Under the pieces are notes generated by a model that had not been told where the DNA came from, did no database searches, and saw only the letters and a list, made by a program, of their open reading frames with translations. Below are positions 26,767-35,650 of a stretch of 64,000 nt of DNA, one piece after another. This DNA comes from Desulfurellaceae bacterium (lineage in GTDB: Bacteria > Desulfobacterota > Binatia > Bin18): assembly GCA_021296095.1 (NCBI GenBank), contig JAGWBB010000004.1:51590-115589 (forward strand), written 5' to 3'. A program made the position numbers and the translations under genes. Positions within the stretch are counted from its first letter, which is position 1. Each line of letters begins with the position of its first letter.

Positions 26767-28227
26767 TCACGCCTCGTCCGCTTCGGCATAGCCGAGGCTG
26801 CGGATATCCTGCTCGTGCCCGTGCCGGGTGATGGTGTATTTGCTGACCAGGTAGATCGAAATCCAGGGCAGGCTCAGGTTGAGGGCCAGATGGAAAGCGG
26901 CCAGATTACGGATCGGCTCCTGCATGGCCTCTACGCTCGGGTTGGCAACCGAAAAGCCGAAGACTGACAGCAGCTGTCCGACGATGAACACGCCGCCGGC
27001 ACTGATCATCTTCTGGGCCAGGGCCGAGCCCGAGGTCAGCAAGCCCTCACTCCGGCGCCCGGTCTGGCGCTGGCTCTCCTCGACGATATCCGCACCCATG
27101 GAGCCGACCAGGACGAAGCCGATGACCGCCACCGCCACCAGAAACGTACTGTGCGCCAAGAGCAGCCACCACAACAGGTCGGTGCCGTTGGCCGGAAACA
27201 GCGACACCGACACCATGGGGTCGAGCAGCCGCAGTCCCAGCGGCAGCGGCCCCAGCGCGGACGACAGCACAAACAGGCCGATTGCGGTCCGCTTCTTGTC
27301 CCGCCCGCGCGTCAGCGGATAGGCCAGCAGCCCGCAACTCATGGCCACGATCATGTGCACAACCGGAAAGATCTGGACGTGTTCCGGGGTCCACTGCCAG
27401 AAATACAGGTCGTAGTAGCGGTCGGTGTTGCTGTGCAGGCCGATATACAGGGCAAACACCAGCCCGGCGGCAAACAGCATCAGCCACGAACGGTTCGACA
27501 GCGTCTCAACAATGTCCCGGACCAGCCGGCGCGGGCTGAGGCGTTCCGCAGCGCTTTCATGCGGGACGTGGAGGGCGGGGATGTGTCCATGCAGGCTGAG
27601 CGTCGAGATCATGCCGGTAGCAAAAATGAGCATGCCGCCAATCCAGGCCATATCCCGATAACCGTCCGGGTTCAGGTAGGCTCGTGAGCCCTGATACTCG
27701 GCGGTCTCCGGCAACAAGAAGGCCAGCGTCAGCCAGGCAAAGCCAGCCCCGCCAAACCAGCCGTAGGAGGTGCTCCAGCCGACCAGCTGGGTGCGCTGGT
27801 CGTAGTCCTTGGTGAGTTCCGGGCCGAGCGCGCCGCGCGGAATTTCGTACAGGGTCATGGACACCCGCACGGCCACGGCCAGACACAACAGCCGCACGAA
27901 CAGACCGCTCTGGCTGGTATCGGTCGGCGGCTGGAGGAGGGCGTAGAACGAGACGGCAAACGGCAGAATGCCGGCATACATAAAGGGGTGGCGCCGGCCC
28001 CAGCGCGTCCGCACCCGGTCCGACCAGACGCCGACCAGCGGGTCGGTGACCGCATCAACCGCCAGGGCCAGAGCCAAGGCCAGTCCGGCCAGGGCCGGGT
28101 CGAGACCCAGGACCTGGTTGTAGTACACCAGCACCCAGCCGCCAAAGACGTTATTCTTCACCCCACTGGCGATAGCGCCAAAAGCAAACGCGTTCAGGGT
28201 GCGGCGACTGGCGCGCTGGGTTTTCAC
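26767..28227 (-). CDS. MFS transporter, GPH/MelB-type
   Basis: The 486-residue inner-membrane transporter has about 12 hydrophobic helices. The glycoside-pentoside-hexuronide signature is clear in loop 2-3: DAVTDPLVGVWSDRVRTRWG followed by RRHPFMYAGILPF. Family members couple sugar-like substrates to Na+ or H+, but many bacterial paralogs have unknown substrates. Its start overlaps the stop of the following hypothetical gene by four bases, so it belongs to the 28.2-30.3 kb operon. Confidence 0.88.
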   Translation of the reverse strand: MKTQRASRRTLNAFAFGAIASGVKNNVFGGWVLVYYNQVLGLDPALAGLALALALAVDAVTDPLVGVWSDRVRTRWGRRHPFMYAGILPFAVSFYALLQPPTDTSQSGLFVRLLCLAVAVRVSMTLYEIPRGALGPELTKDYDQRTQLVGWSTSYGWFGGAGFAWLTLAFLLPETAEYQGSRAYLNPDGYRDMAWIGGMLIFATGMISTLSLHGHIPALHVPHESAAERLSPRRLVRDIVETLSNRSWLMLFAAGLVFALYIGLHSNTDRYYDLYFWQWTPEHVQIFPVVHMIVAMSCGLLAYPLTRGRDKKRTAIGLFVLSSALGPLPLGLRLLDPMVSVSLFPANGTDLLWWLLLAHSTFLVAVAVIGFVLVGSMGADIVEESQRQTGRRSEGLLTSGSALAQKMISAGGVFIVGQLLSVFGFSVANPSVEAMQEPIRNLAAFHLALNLSLPWISIYLVSKYTITRHGHEQDIRSLGYAEADEA

Positions 28228-28757
28228 GAGCGCGGCCCGCCCTCAAGCGTCCACACGTCGCACCATACCCCAGCCGCGCGGTCCGGCCCCGGCAACGCCA
28301 GGAGGCGGATCGTGGCCGCCACGCCCAGGGGCACTGACTCGGCCGCCAGGTCTCTCAGCTGGGCAACCACCGGGCTGGGCAGAAAGCCCAGCCCAACGTC
28401 CTGGATGACATTCTCCGCGTCCTGCCAGTGTCCCTGTACCGCAATCGCGTCCTGGTCCCGATACTCGAGCGACAGCCGACGTTCCCGGCCGGTCATAAAG
28501 GCCAGAATACGCTCCGCCGCAGCCGACCGACCCGTTCCTTCCAAGCGCACGTTTTCGGCCAGCCGCGGTATGAGGTAGGCCGTCGAATACGGCGAGAGAC
28601 GCGAGCGGCTACCCGAGGTCTCAAACAGCGCGCCGGGGTCCTGGCGCAGGCGGATGATATGCGGCGCGTCCGTCACCAGACGGAACGCCCGTTCATACGG
28701 AAGCGTGACCGCAGCGTCGGCGCTGTCGAGCAGCACGACCTCTTCGGACTCAGGCAT
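28224..28757 (-). CDS. Conserved protein of unknown function
   Basis: I do not recognise the family. The 177-residue product is soluble and mixed alpha/beta, with no signal peptide or clear metal motif. VSLEYRDQDAIAVQGHWQDA-like segments (here RLSLEYRDQDAIAVQGHW) and a hydrophobic VPLGVAATIRLLAL near the C-terminus are visible. I chose the start at MPESEEVV. It lies just inside the 3' end of the enoyl-CoA hydratase gene and overlaps the transporter start, which ties it to this operon. Confidence 0.55.
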   Translation of the reverse strand: MPESEEVVLLDSADAAVTLPYERAFRLVTDAPHIIRLRQDPGALFETSGSRSRLSPYSTAYLIPRLAENVRLEGTGRSAAAERILAFMTGRERRLSLEYRDQDAIAVQGHWQDAENVIQDVGLGFLPSPVVAQLRDLAAESVPLGVAATIRLLALPGPDRAAGVWCDVWTLEGGPRS

Positions 28758-29553
28758 CTTCGTAGTGCGGCTCACGCCGCTCAAGGAAGGCGGCAATTCC
28801 CTCCCGCACGTCATTCGTCCGGGTGGTCAGAATCTGATTACGATCTTCCATCGCCACCGCCGCCTCAAGCGTCGGCGCGTCAACCGAGTAGCGCAGACAC
28901 TCCTTGGTCAGCCGCACGCCAAGCGGGGAGTTGCGGGTAATCCTGGCCGCCATCTCGGCAGCCGCCCGGTCAAGCTCGGCCTCGGGCACGACCCGCGACA
29001 CCAAGCCGGTCGCCAGGGCGCGCTGGGCGTCTATGAAATCGCCGGTCAGCAGCAGCTCTGAGGCGACCGAGCTGCCGACCAGCCGTGGCAGAAAGTAGCT
29101 CACCCCCACGTCGCAGGCCGACAGGCCGATCCGAATAAACGCGGCGTTCATCCGCGCCGACTCGGCCGCAATCCGAATATCGCTGGCCAGAGCCAGACCG
29201 AACCCGCCGCCTGCGGCCGCGCCGTGAACGGCGGCAATAAACGGCTGGGGCGCGCGGTGGATTTTAATCGCCAGCTCGGCGATGTGACGCTGGCCGCGCA
29301 GGCCGTCGGCCACCGATCCGCGCCCGTCGGCCTCACCCGCCTCCTTGAGATCGAGTCCGGCGCAAAACGCTCGCCCGGCGCCGCGCAGGATCACCACCCG
29401 GACGCTGTGGTCGGCCGCCAGCTCATCCAGGCAGGCGTGGAGTTCGTTGACCAGCAGGCTGTTCATCGCGTTCAGCGCCGCCGGACGGTTCAAGACCAGC
29501 CACAGCACGTCGTTGTCACGCCGCAGTTCCAGGGTGTCATAGCGCTCATTCAT
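28750..29553 (-). CDS. Enoyl-CoA hydratase/isomerase family protein
   Basis: The 267-residue crotonase-fold enzyme has NRPAALNAMNS, the oxyanion segment RAFCAGLDLKEAG and HGAAAGGGFGLALASDIRI. The two catalytic glutamates of true hydratases are not at their usual places (NAAFIRIGLSACDVGVSYFL). It may therefore be an isomerase, thioesterase or other crotonase. GGGGAGAGG precedes the ATG. The SDR gene lies 11 bases upstream, so the operon order is SDR, this gene, the hypothetical, then the MFS transporter. Confidence 0.9.
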   Translation of the reverse strand: MNERYDTLELRRDNDVLWLVLNRPAALNAMNSLLVNELHACLDELAADHSVRVVILRGAGRAFCAGLDLKEAGEADGRGSVADGLRGQRHIAELAIKIHRAPQPFIAAVHGAAAGGGFGLALASDIRIAAESARMNAAFIRIGLSACDVGVSYFLPRLVGSSVASELLLTGDFIDAQRALATGLVSRVVPEAELDRAAAEMAARITRNSPLGVRLTKECLRYSVDAPTLEAAVAMEDRNQILTTRTNDVREGIAAFLERREPHYEDA

Positions 29554-29564
29554 GGTCCTCTCCC

Positions 29565-30335
29565 CTAGATCAAGGACCGCGACTGACAGCCATCCACGGT
29601 AATACAGGCGCCGGAGACCCAGTTGGCCCGGCCCGAAGCCAGGAACACCACCACATCGGCCACCTCCTCGACCGTGCCGAAGCGGCCCGCCGGCAGCTCG
29701 GCCTTGATAAAGGCCGCAATGCCGTCCGGGTTCTCCTGCTGACGACGCTCCCACGAGCCGCCGGGAAACAGAATCGAGCCGGGCGCCACGCTGTTGACCC
29801 GCACGCCGTGCGGAGCCAGCTCGCGGGCCATTTCTTTCGACAGGCTGATCATGGCCGCCTTGGAGGCATTATACGTCATCGGCCCGCCCCACTCGCGCCC
29901 GTAGATCGAGCTGATGTTGATCACGCAGCCGCTCTGTTGCCCGCGCATGGCCGGCACGACCAGCCGGCACAGATCCAAGGCCGAAAAGAAGTTCAGGGCA
30001 AAACCTTTTTGCCAGTCCTCGGCCGAGGCGTCGAGATTGCCGCCCGGCCGCGAGCCGCCGACATTGTTGACCAGGATATCGACGGCGCCGCACTGCCGGC
30101 GGGTGTCCTCAACCCAGCCCCTGGCCTGGCTCTCGTCCGCCACATCCAGGGCGGTGACCAGGACCTCACCACCCCGGCTGCGGATGTCCTCGGCCGTCTG
30201 CTCCAGCGCTTCCCGGCCACGTGCGCAGATGCTGAGCCGGCAGCCTTCGGCGGCCAGGCCTAGCGCAATCGCCCTGCCGATTCCGCGGCTGGCCCCGCTG
30301 ACCATCGCGACCTTGCCTGTAAGTCCCAGATCCAT
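29565..30335 (-). CDS. Short-chain dehydrogenase/reductase
   Basis: The 256-residue NAD(P)-dependent oxidoreductase has the nucleotide motif GASRGIG (14-20), NNVGG, the Ser in INISSIYG and the catalytic YNASK. GACITVDGCQ closes the fold. It resembles 3-oxoacyl-ACP/acyl-CoA reductase-type SDRs. GGAGGGAG precedes the ATG. It is the first gene of the operon running leftwards to the transporter. Confidence 0.92.
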   Translation of the reverse strand: MDLGLTGKVAMVSGASRGIGRAIALGLAAEGCRLSICARGREALEQTAEDIRSRGGEVLVTALDVADESQARGWVEDTRRQCGAVDILVNNVGGSRPGGNLDASAEDWQKGFALNFFSALDLCRLVVPAMRGQQSGCVINISSIYGREWGGPMTYNASKAAMISLSKEMARELAPHGVRVNSVAPGSILFPGGSWERRQQENPDGIAAFIKAELPAGRFGTVEEVADVVVFLASGRANWVSGACITVDGCQSRSLI

Positions 30336-30474
30336 AGCTCCCTCCGCTTCTCGCAATATCAGGTCTACATAGCCTTTGTGCGGCTGGGCTGCCAGAGCCC
30401 GGCCAACCCTTGCCAGCATCCGGCCTGTCCAGATAGACTAGGCAGCCGCTCGAAACGCCGCAGGGAGGAAGACC

Positions 30475-31197
30475 ATGCCAGATCATTTTGTGCTGGACAA
30501 AGACGGCCGGATTGCCACACTGCGCTTCAACCGGCCCGAAAAACGCAATCCGCTGAACGAGGAGATCCTGCGCGAACTCGAGGGTCTGCTCCATCAGGTT
30601 CGCGACGACCCCGAGGTGCGGGTGATGATCCTGACCGGCACCGGCAACACCTTTTGTGCCGGCGCCGACCTGTCCCAGACCAAGGGCATCACCGACCGGC
30701 ACGAGCGGGAGCGCATCTTCGCCAGCTACCGACAGCGCCGGGGACGGCTGGTCGGCCGCATTCTGGACACCCTGGTCCACCTGGAGCCGATCACCATTGC
30801 TGCGATCAACGGCTATGCGGTCGGCGGCGGCTGGGCGCTGGCCCTGGGCTGTGATTTCCGGATCGCCGTCGAGGAAGCCCAGTTCTGGTTTCCCGAGGTC
30901 GATCTCGGGGTGCCGCTCAGCCCGGACTCGACCGCCCTGCTGACCGCCCATGTCGGCCCGACCCTGGCCAAGGAGATCATCATCACCTGCCGCCGCTACA
31001 TGGCCGAGGAACTCGTCCCCCTGGGGCTGCTCAACCGGGTTGTTCACAAAGACGCCCTGGCCACCACGGTAGGCGAGCTGGCCGACAGCCTGATCGACAA
31101 GAACCCCAAGGCCGTTCTGGTCTCCAAGGCCACGGTCAATGCCGCCGCCTTCGGGGGAGCGGTGGTCAGCCCGGACCTGATCCTGAGCCGAGACTGA
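30475..31197 (+). CDS. Enoyl-CoA hydratase/isomerase family protein
   Basis: The 240-residue crotonase-fold enzyme has FNRPEKRNPLNEE, NTFCAGADLSQTKG, INGYAVGGGWALALGCDFRI and FWFPEVDLGVPLSP. One glutamate (in FPEVDLG) is at the hydratase position and the second is replaced. AGGGAGGAAG precedes the ATG. It is the first of a four-gene + strand run with an acyl-CoA dehydrogenase, a thiolase-like gene and a DUF35 gene. Confidence 0.9.
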   Translation: MPDHFVLDKDGRIATLRFNRPEKRNPLNEEILRELEGLLHQVRDDPEVRVMILTGTGNTFCAGADLSQTKGITDRHERERIFASYRQRRGRLVGRILDTLVHLEPITIAAINGYAVGGGWALALGCDFRIAVEEAQFWFPEVDLGVPLSPDSTALLTAHVGPTLAKEIIITCRRYMAEELVPLGLLNRVVHKDALATTVGELADSLIDKNPKAVLVSKATVNAAAFGGAVVSPDLILSRD

Positions 31198-31264
31198 GCG
31201 GGCGGAAGGCGTAGCCCGTCCGTCAGCTCCACGCCCGTTGCTTCCGCTTGATAAGGAGAGCCGC

Positions 31265-32419
31265 ATGCCGTCCATGGAACAATGCCCCGAAATCCGCGAA
31301 GAGATTCGCAAGCTGTGTCGCAAGTATCCGGACGAATACTGGCGCAAGCTCGATAAAGACGACGAGTATCCCGAACACTTTGTGCAGGAGCTGACCGACG
31401 CCGGCTGGCTGGCCGCGCTGATCCCCGAGCAGTACGGCGGCTCGGGCCTGACGGTCCGGGAGGCCAGCGTGATCCTCGAAGAGGTCAACCGCTCGGGCGG
31501 CAACGCCGCCGCCTGCCACGCCCAGATGTACATCATGGGCGCCCTGCTGCGCCACGGCAGCGACGAACAGAAAGCACGCTATCTGCCCAAAATCGCCAGT
31601 GGCGATATCCGCCTCCAGGCTTTTGGCGTGACCGAGCCGAACGCCGGCTCGGACACCACCCAGCTCGAAACCTTCGCCCGCCGGGACGGGGACTACTACA
31701 TTGTCAACGGGGCCAAGATTTTCATCTCTCGCGTCCAGCATTCCGACATGATGCTGCTGCTGGCGCGCACCACCCCGGCGGCCGAGTGCCCCAAAAAAAC
31801 GCTGGGCCTGAGTGTGTTCCTGGTCGATCTGCAACAGGCCGGTGACGCGGTCGAGGTTCGCAAGATCGACGCCATGATCAACCACGAAACCAACCAGCTC
31901 TTTTTCCACGATCTGAAAATTCCCAAGGCCAACCTGATCGGCGAAGAAAACCGCGGCTTCTACTATATTCTGGACGGCATGAACGCTGAGCGCATTCTGG
32001 TCGCGGCCGAGTCGATTGGCGACGCCCGCTGGTTTATCGACCGGGCCGTCAAATACGGCAAGGAGCGCGTCATCTTCGGCCGACCGATCGCCCAGAACCA
32101 GGGCATCCAGTTTCCGCTCGCCCAGGCCTACGCCCAGACCGAGGCCGCCGACCTGATGCGCTTTCAGGCTGCCGAGCTGTTCGATACCAGCCAGGCGTGC
32201 GGTCCCGAGGCCAATATGGCCAAGCTGCTGTGTGCCCAGGCGGCCTGGGCGGCAGCCAACGCGGCCCTCGACACCCACGGTGGCTACGGCTTTGCCGCCG
32301 AGTACGACGTGGAACGCAAATTCCGCGAGTGCCGCCTGTTCAGCATCGCTCCGATCTCGAACAACATGGTCCTCAACTACGTGGCCGAGCACGTGCTGGG
32401 CATGCCCCGCTCGTATTAA
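31265..32419 (+). CDS. Acyl-CoA dehydrogenase
   Basis: The 384-residue flavoprotein oxidises acyl-CoA at the alpha-beta bond. It has AFGVTEPNAGSDTTQLET (FAD/substrate), YIVNGAKIFIS, KYGKERVIFGRPIAQNQGIQ and the C-terminal DTHGGYGFAAEYDVER. The start follows AAGGAGAG. It is second in a run with hydratase, thiolase-like and DUF35 genes, consistent with a beta-oxidation-like pathway for one substrate (inference). Confidence 0.93.
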   Translation: MPSMEQCPEIREEIRKLCRKYPDEYWRKLDKDDEYPEHFVQELTDAGWLAALIPEQYGGSGLTVREASVILEEVNRSGGNAAACHAQMYIMGALLRHGSDEQKARYLPKIASGDIRLQAFGVTEPNAGSDTTQLETFARRDGDYYIVNGAKIFISRVQHSDMMLLLARTTPAAECPKKTLGLSVFLVDLQQAGDAVEVRKIDAMINHETNQLFFHDLKIPKANLIGEENRGFYYILDGMNAERILVAAESIGDARWFIDRAVKYGKERVIFGRPIAQNQGIQFPLAQAYAQTEAADLMRFQAAELFDTSQACGPEANMAKLLCAQAAWAAANAALDTHGGYGFAAEYDVERKFRECRLFSIAPISNNMVLNYVAEHVLGMPRSY

Positions 32420-32444
32420 GCACCGTCAGCACACAGGAGGCAGC

Positions 32445-33674
32445 ATGGGAGCACTGACCGATAAGTACTGCATCGTTGGCGTGGGTGAGACACCGCACAT
32501 GCGGCCGTCGAACCGCACCACCCTGTCCATGGCCTGCGAGGCCGTCAAAAAGGCCATGGCCGACGCCGGTCTGGGACCGGGCGACATCGACGGCATGACC
32601 AGCTATCAGGCCGGCGACTCAACCACCTCAAACCATATTGCGACCTCGCTCGGCATGCGGCTCAACTATTCGGTCGATATCCTGGGCGGCGGTTCCAGCA
32701 CCGAGGCGCTGATCGGCAATACCATCGGCCTGCTCGAAGCCGGCTACTGCAAAACCATGGTCATCTTCCGCTCGATGAACGGCCGCTCGGGCCGCCGTAT
32801 GGGCGGACAGGCGCCCAGCGGCCCGGTCCCGCCGACCCGGGCGGCCGAGGACAACCAGTTCATGATGCACTGGGGCTGGACCTCGCCGGCCCAGCGCTTC
32901 GGCATGTCGGCCATGCGCTATCTGCGCGATACCGGCGCCACCACAAAGGCCCTGGCCGAGGTGGCGGTCGCCCACCGACGCCACGCCAGCCTCAACCCCA
33001 AGGCTGTCATGCGCAACCCGATCAGCATCGAAGACCATCAGAACTCGCGCTGGGTCGTCAAACCCTTCCGCCTGCTCGACTGCTGTCTGGAGACCGACGT
33101 GTCGGCCGCCCTGATCGTCACCTCGCGCGAGCGGGCCTACGACCTGCGCCAGCCGCCGGTCTTCATCATGGGCGGCACCGGCCGCACCATGGCGCCCAAC
33201 GCGGCCTGGAACTACTCCCGGCCGGAGATTCATTATGTGGCCGGCAACTATGGCCGCCAGCGCCTGTTCGGCATGGCCGGCATCAGCCAGAAGGACGTCA
33301 ACCTGATCTCGTGCTACGACGCCTTCACCTTCACCACCCTGATCCAGCTCGAAGCCTACGGCTTCTGCGGCAAGGGCGAGGCCGGCGAGTTTGTCAAAGG
33401 CGGGCGCTTGCAGATCGACCACGAGCTGCCCTCCAACCTGTCCGGCGGCCATCTGTCCGAGGGCTACACCCACGGCATCAGCATGGTGATCGAGAACGCC
33501 CGCCAGCTCCGCCACCGCGCCGACGACGCCTGTCCGGGCTGGGCCGAGGGCCGTCACAGTTACGACCGGCAGGCCGGCTGTCGGCAGGTCAAAGACGCCC
33601 GGATCGCGGCCTGTCTGGGCTGGGGCACGGAAACCATGTCAAGCTCGGCGATTCTGCGCGGGATTGCAGCCTAG
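32445..33674 (+). CDS. Thiolase-like lipid-transfer/aldolase protein lacking the nucleophilic Cys
   Basis: The 409-residue thiolase-fold protein has YCIVGVGETPHMRP at the N-terminus, DILGGGSSTEALIGN where thiolases carry the acylated Cys, and the C-terminal GGHLSEGYTHGISMVIENARQL. The missing Cys, together with the adjacent DUF35 gene, matches SCP2-type proteins such as Ltp2. Ltp2 with ChsH2-like partners performs retro-aldol cleavage of CoA thioesters. Claisen-type thiolysis is therefore unlikely. GGAGGCAGC precedes the ATG, and the DUF35 gene follows at 13 bases. Confidence 0.85.
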   Translation: MGALTDKYCIVGVGETPHMRPSNRTTLSMACEAVKKAMADAGLGPGDIDGMTSYQAGDSTTSNHIATSLGMRLNYSVDILGGGSSTEALIGNTIGLLEAGYCKTMVIFRSMNGRSGRRMGGQAPSGPVPPTRAAEDNQFMMHWGWTSPAQRFGMSAMRYLRDTGATTKALAEVAVAHRRHASLNPKAVMRNPISIEDHQNSRWVVKPFRLLDCCLETDVSAALIVTSRERAYDLRQPPVFIMGGTGRTMAPNAAWNYSRPEIHYVAGNYGRQRLFGMAGISQKDVNLISCYDAFTFTTLIQLEAYGFCGKGEAGEFVKGGRLQIDHELPSNLSGGHLSEGYTHGISMVIENARQLRHRADDACPGWAEGRHSYDRQAGCRQVKDARIAACLGWGTETMSSSAILRGIAA

Positions 33675-33687
33675 AGGAGGGCGGAGT

Positions 33688-34158
33688 ATGCCAGGCCCGA
33701 TTGATTACACCAAAATCACGATTGTCCCGGATTTTGACACGGCCGAATGGTGGATGGGCACCAAACAGGGCAAGTATCTGGTCCGCCAGTGCCAGGACTG
33801 CGGCCACAAGTGGTTCCCGCCCTTCCCGGCCTGCAACAAGTGCAACTCCATGGACCTGGGCTGGTTTGAAACGGCCGGCAGGGGCGTGCTGCACAGCTAT
33901 ATCGTAGTCACCCAGCCGATTCTGGGCGCCTTTGTCGAGGCTGTGCCGTATGTGGTGGGTCTGATTGAACTTGACGACTGCCACGAGGCCGACGGCTCAC
34001 TGGTCCGCGTCGGCGGCGTGCTGCTCGACGACGAAGACGCCGTCGCCATCGGTCTGCCGGTCGAGGTCGAGTTTGAGCAGACCAACGAGGCGGACATTGT
34101 CGTGCCGCGCTGGAAGATCTGCGGCAGCGCGGACAATACCTGGAAGTTCGACGAGTAG
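33688..34158 (+). CDS. DUF35/OB-fold zinc-ribbon acyl-CoA-associated protein
   Basis: The 156-residue protein has an N-terminal helix (about 15-30), a zinc ribbon CQDCGHKWFPPFPACNKC and an OB-fold (GRGVLHSYIVV to GLPVEVEFEQ). These proteins bind CoA thioesters and form obligate complexes with thiolase-like partners such as the one encoded just upstream. GAGGAGGGCGG precedes the ATG. It is last in the run, followed by a terminator-like hairpin. Confidence 0.9.
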   Translation: MPGPIDYTKITIVPDFDTAEWWMGTKQGKYLVRQCQDCGHKWFPPFPACNKCNSMDLGWFETAGRGVLHSYIVVTQPILGAFVEAVPYVVGLIELDDCHEADGSLVRVGGVLLDDEDAVAIGLPVEVEFEQTNEADIVVPRWKICGSADNTWKFDE

Positions 34159-34194
34159 AGCGGGCAGACGGAGACCTGCTCTCCGCCTCCCGCT
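34159..34194. terminator. Hairpin after the DUF35 gene
   Basis: AGCGGG (34159-34164) pairs with CCCGCT (34189-34194), and GGAGA/TCTCC pair inside it. It separates the DUF35 gene from the convergent small gene at 34201. There is no strong T run. Confidence 0.5.
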
Positions 34195-34200
34195 GTGTTG

Positions 34201-34461
34201 CTAGACGCCAGCCTGCCCGACTACCGCCTCAGCCTCCATCTCTACACGCGTCACCCGATAGCCAGCCGATTCGACATTGGCGATGGCAGAGCGGATGGCC
34301 GCCTCCAAAGAGTCGGCTTCGCGATGGAAGTCAATGGAAAAGACCCCATTACAGGTGCCAGGGGTCGCATCGTCGCAGCCCGCCTCGAACAGACTGTCGG
34401 CCAGGTCTTCGGTCAATTCCAGTGGGCCGGAAAGGATCAGGCTGAATTCGTACTTTGCCAT
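34201..34461 (-). CDS. Small conserved protein, antitoxin-like
   Basis: The 86-residue acidic protein reads EFSLILSGPLELTEDLADSL, EAGCDD, then VFSIDFHREADSLEAAIRSA and IANVESAGYRVTRVE. I recognise this as a recurrent small bacterial protein without an assigned function. Its size, acidity and place nine bases downstream of another small basic gene suggest the antitoxin half of a two-gene module (inference). It has no DNA-binding motif I can name. Confidence 0.6.
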   Translation of the reverse strand: MAKYEFSLILSGPLELTEDLADSLFEAGCDDATPGTCNGVFSIDFHREADSLEAAIRSAIANVESAGYRVTRVEMEAEAVVGQAGV

Positions 34462-34469
34462 AGTATTTC

Positions 34470-34691
34470 CTAATGCGGGCAGCGCTCCACCGCCCGACGA
34501 ATATCTTTTGCGTGGTCCTCTGGATGCCTGGGCGTCGAATAGACCGCTCGACTACACCCCATTCGATCTGTCTGGCGGCAGTACAATCGTCCCCAGATAT
34601 GCGCCCGCGGTCCAGACTTGCGTAATGTCCAGTGACGCAGCAAAGCATACTCCACAGCTTCGCGAATGTGTTTATTCGGGTGGTCGGCCAC
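34470..34691 (-). CDS. Small basic conserved protein, toxin-like partner
   Basis: The 73-residue basic protein reads HPNKHIREAVEYALLRHWTL, RKSGPRAHIWGRLYC and a conserved tail HPEDHAKDIRRAVERCPH. The HIREA/RAHxWGRLYC arrangement recurs in small proteins paired with the product of the next gene. The family function is unknown to me. A HicA-like RNA-binding role is possible given size and charge but is not shown. The two genes sit in a gap between two catabolic + strand runs, typical of a toxin-antitoxin insertion. Confidence 0.55.
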   Translation of the reverse strand: MADHPNKHIREAVEYALLRHWTLRKSGPRAHIWGRLYCRQTDRMGCSRAVYSTPRHPEDHAKDIRRAVERCPH

Positions 34692-34849
34692 ACTACTCCA
34701 GGTCCACGCTTATCCGAGCCCGTGCATTACAGGCCGAACTCTAGCAAGGGTGCGGGACATTGGTAAAGCACGAGTCCCGTTCTGTTCAGCTTGACCTCCG
34801 GTCAGAAACCCCTTATGTGAGCGGGCAGGATAAGAAGAGGAGACAGACT

Positions 34850-35620
34850 ATGGCTGACGAGATCCTGTGTTCCGTCCAAGACGGCATTGCCACCATCACC
34901 ATGAACCGGCCCGAGAAGCGCAACGCCATGAACAGCGCCCTGCTCGACGGTCTGGTCCAGAACTTCAGCGCGCTCGAAACCAACACCGCTGTGCGGGCCA
35001 TCGTCATCCGGGGCGAGGGCAAGGCGTTTTGCGCCGGGCTCGACCTGCGCGAACTCAGCGCCCGCCAGCAGGGCGCCGACGCCGAGATGGGCGTGGTCGA
35101 GATCCTGCAAATGATCGAGGGCTCGCGCCACCCGACCATCGCCATGGTCCAGGGCGACGCCCTGGCCGGCGGCTGCGAGCTGGCCCTGCACTGTGACCTG
35201 CGGGTGGTGTCGGACCGGGCCCGGTTCGGTATGCCGCTGGCCCGCCTGGGTTTGGTCATCCCCTTCCCGCTGTGCCAGAAACTGGTCGAGATTGTCGGCC
35301 CGGCCTTTACCAAACAGATTCTGCTCAGCGGCCAACCGGTCGAGGCTGCCCGCGCCTACGACATGGGCATGGTGCATCAGCTGGTCCCGGCCGCCGAACT
35401 CGAACAGGCCACCTATGACCTGGCCCGGACGATTGCCGGTAACGCGCCGCTGTCCCTGTCCGGCATGAAAACCACCATCCACCGGGCAATCTCGCTGTGT
35501 AAAACGATTGAGTACCACGACTTACAGGACATGGTGGCCACGGCCCGGACCAGTCAGGACGCCAAAGAGGGCGTCACGGCCATGCTGGAGAAGCGTAAGC
35601 CGCAGTTCCAAGGGGTATAA
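34850..35620 (+). CDS. Enoyl-CoA hydratase/isomerase family protein
   Basis: The 256-residue crotonase-fold enzyme has MNRPEKRNAMNSALL, KAFCAGLDLRELS, VQGDALAGGCELALHCDLRV and RFGMPLARLGLVIPFP. Neither hydratase glutamate is at its usual place, so another crotonase reaction is possible. AGAGGAGA precedes the ATG. An ICMT-like gene follows at 30 bases. Confidence 0.9.
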   Translation: MADEILCSVQDGIATITMNRPEKRNAMNSALLDGLVQNFSALETNTAVRAIVIRGEGKAFCAGLDLRELSARQQGADAEMGVVEILQMIEGSRHPTIAMVQGDALAGGCELALHCDLRVVSDRARFGMPLARLGLVIPFPLCQKLVEIVGPAFTKQILLSGQPVEAARAYDMGMVHQLVPAAELEQATYDLARTIAGNAPLSLSGMKTTIHRAISLCKTIEYHDLQDMVATARTSQDAKEGVTAMLEKRKPQFQGV

Positions 35621-35650
35621 GCCGGTCTCTCTCCGCGCGAGGAAGATTGT

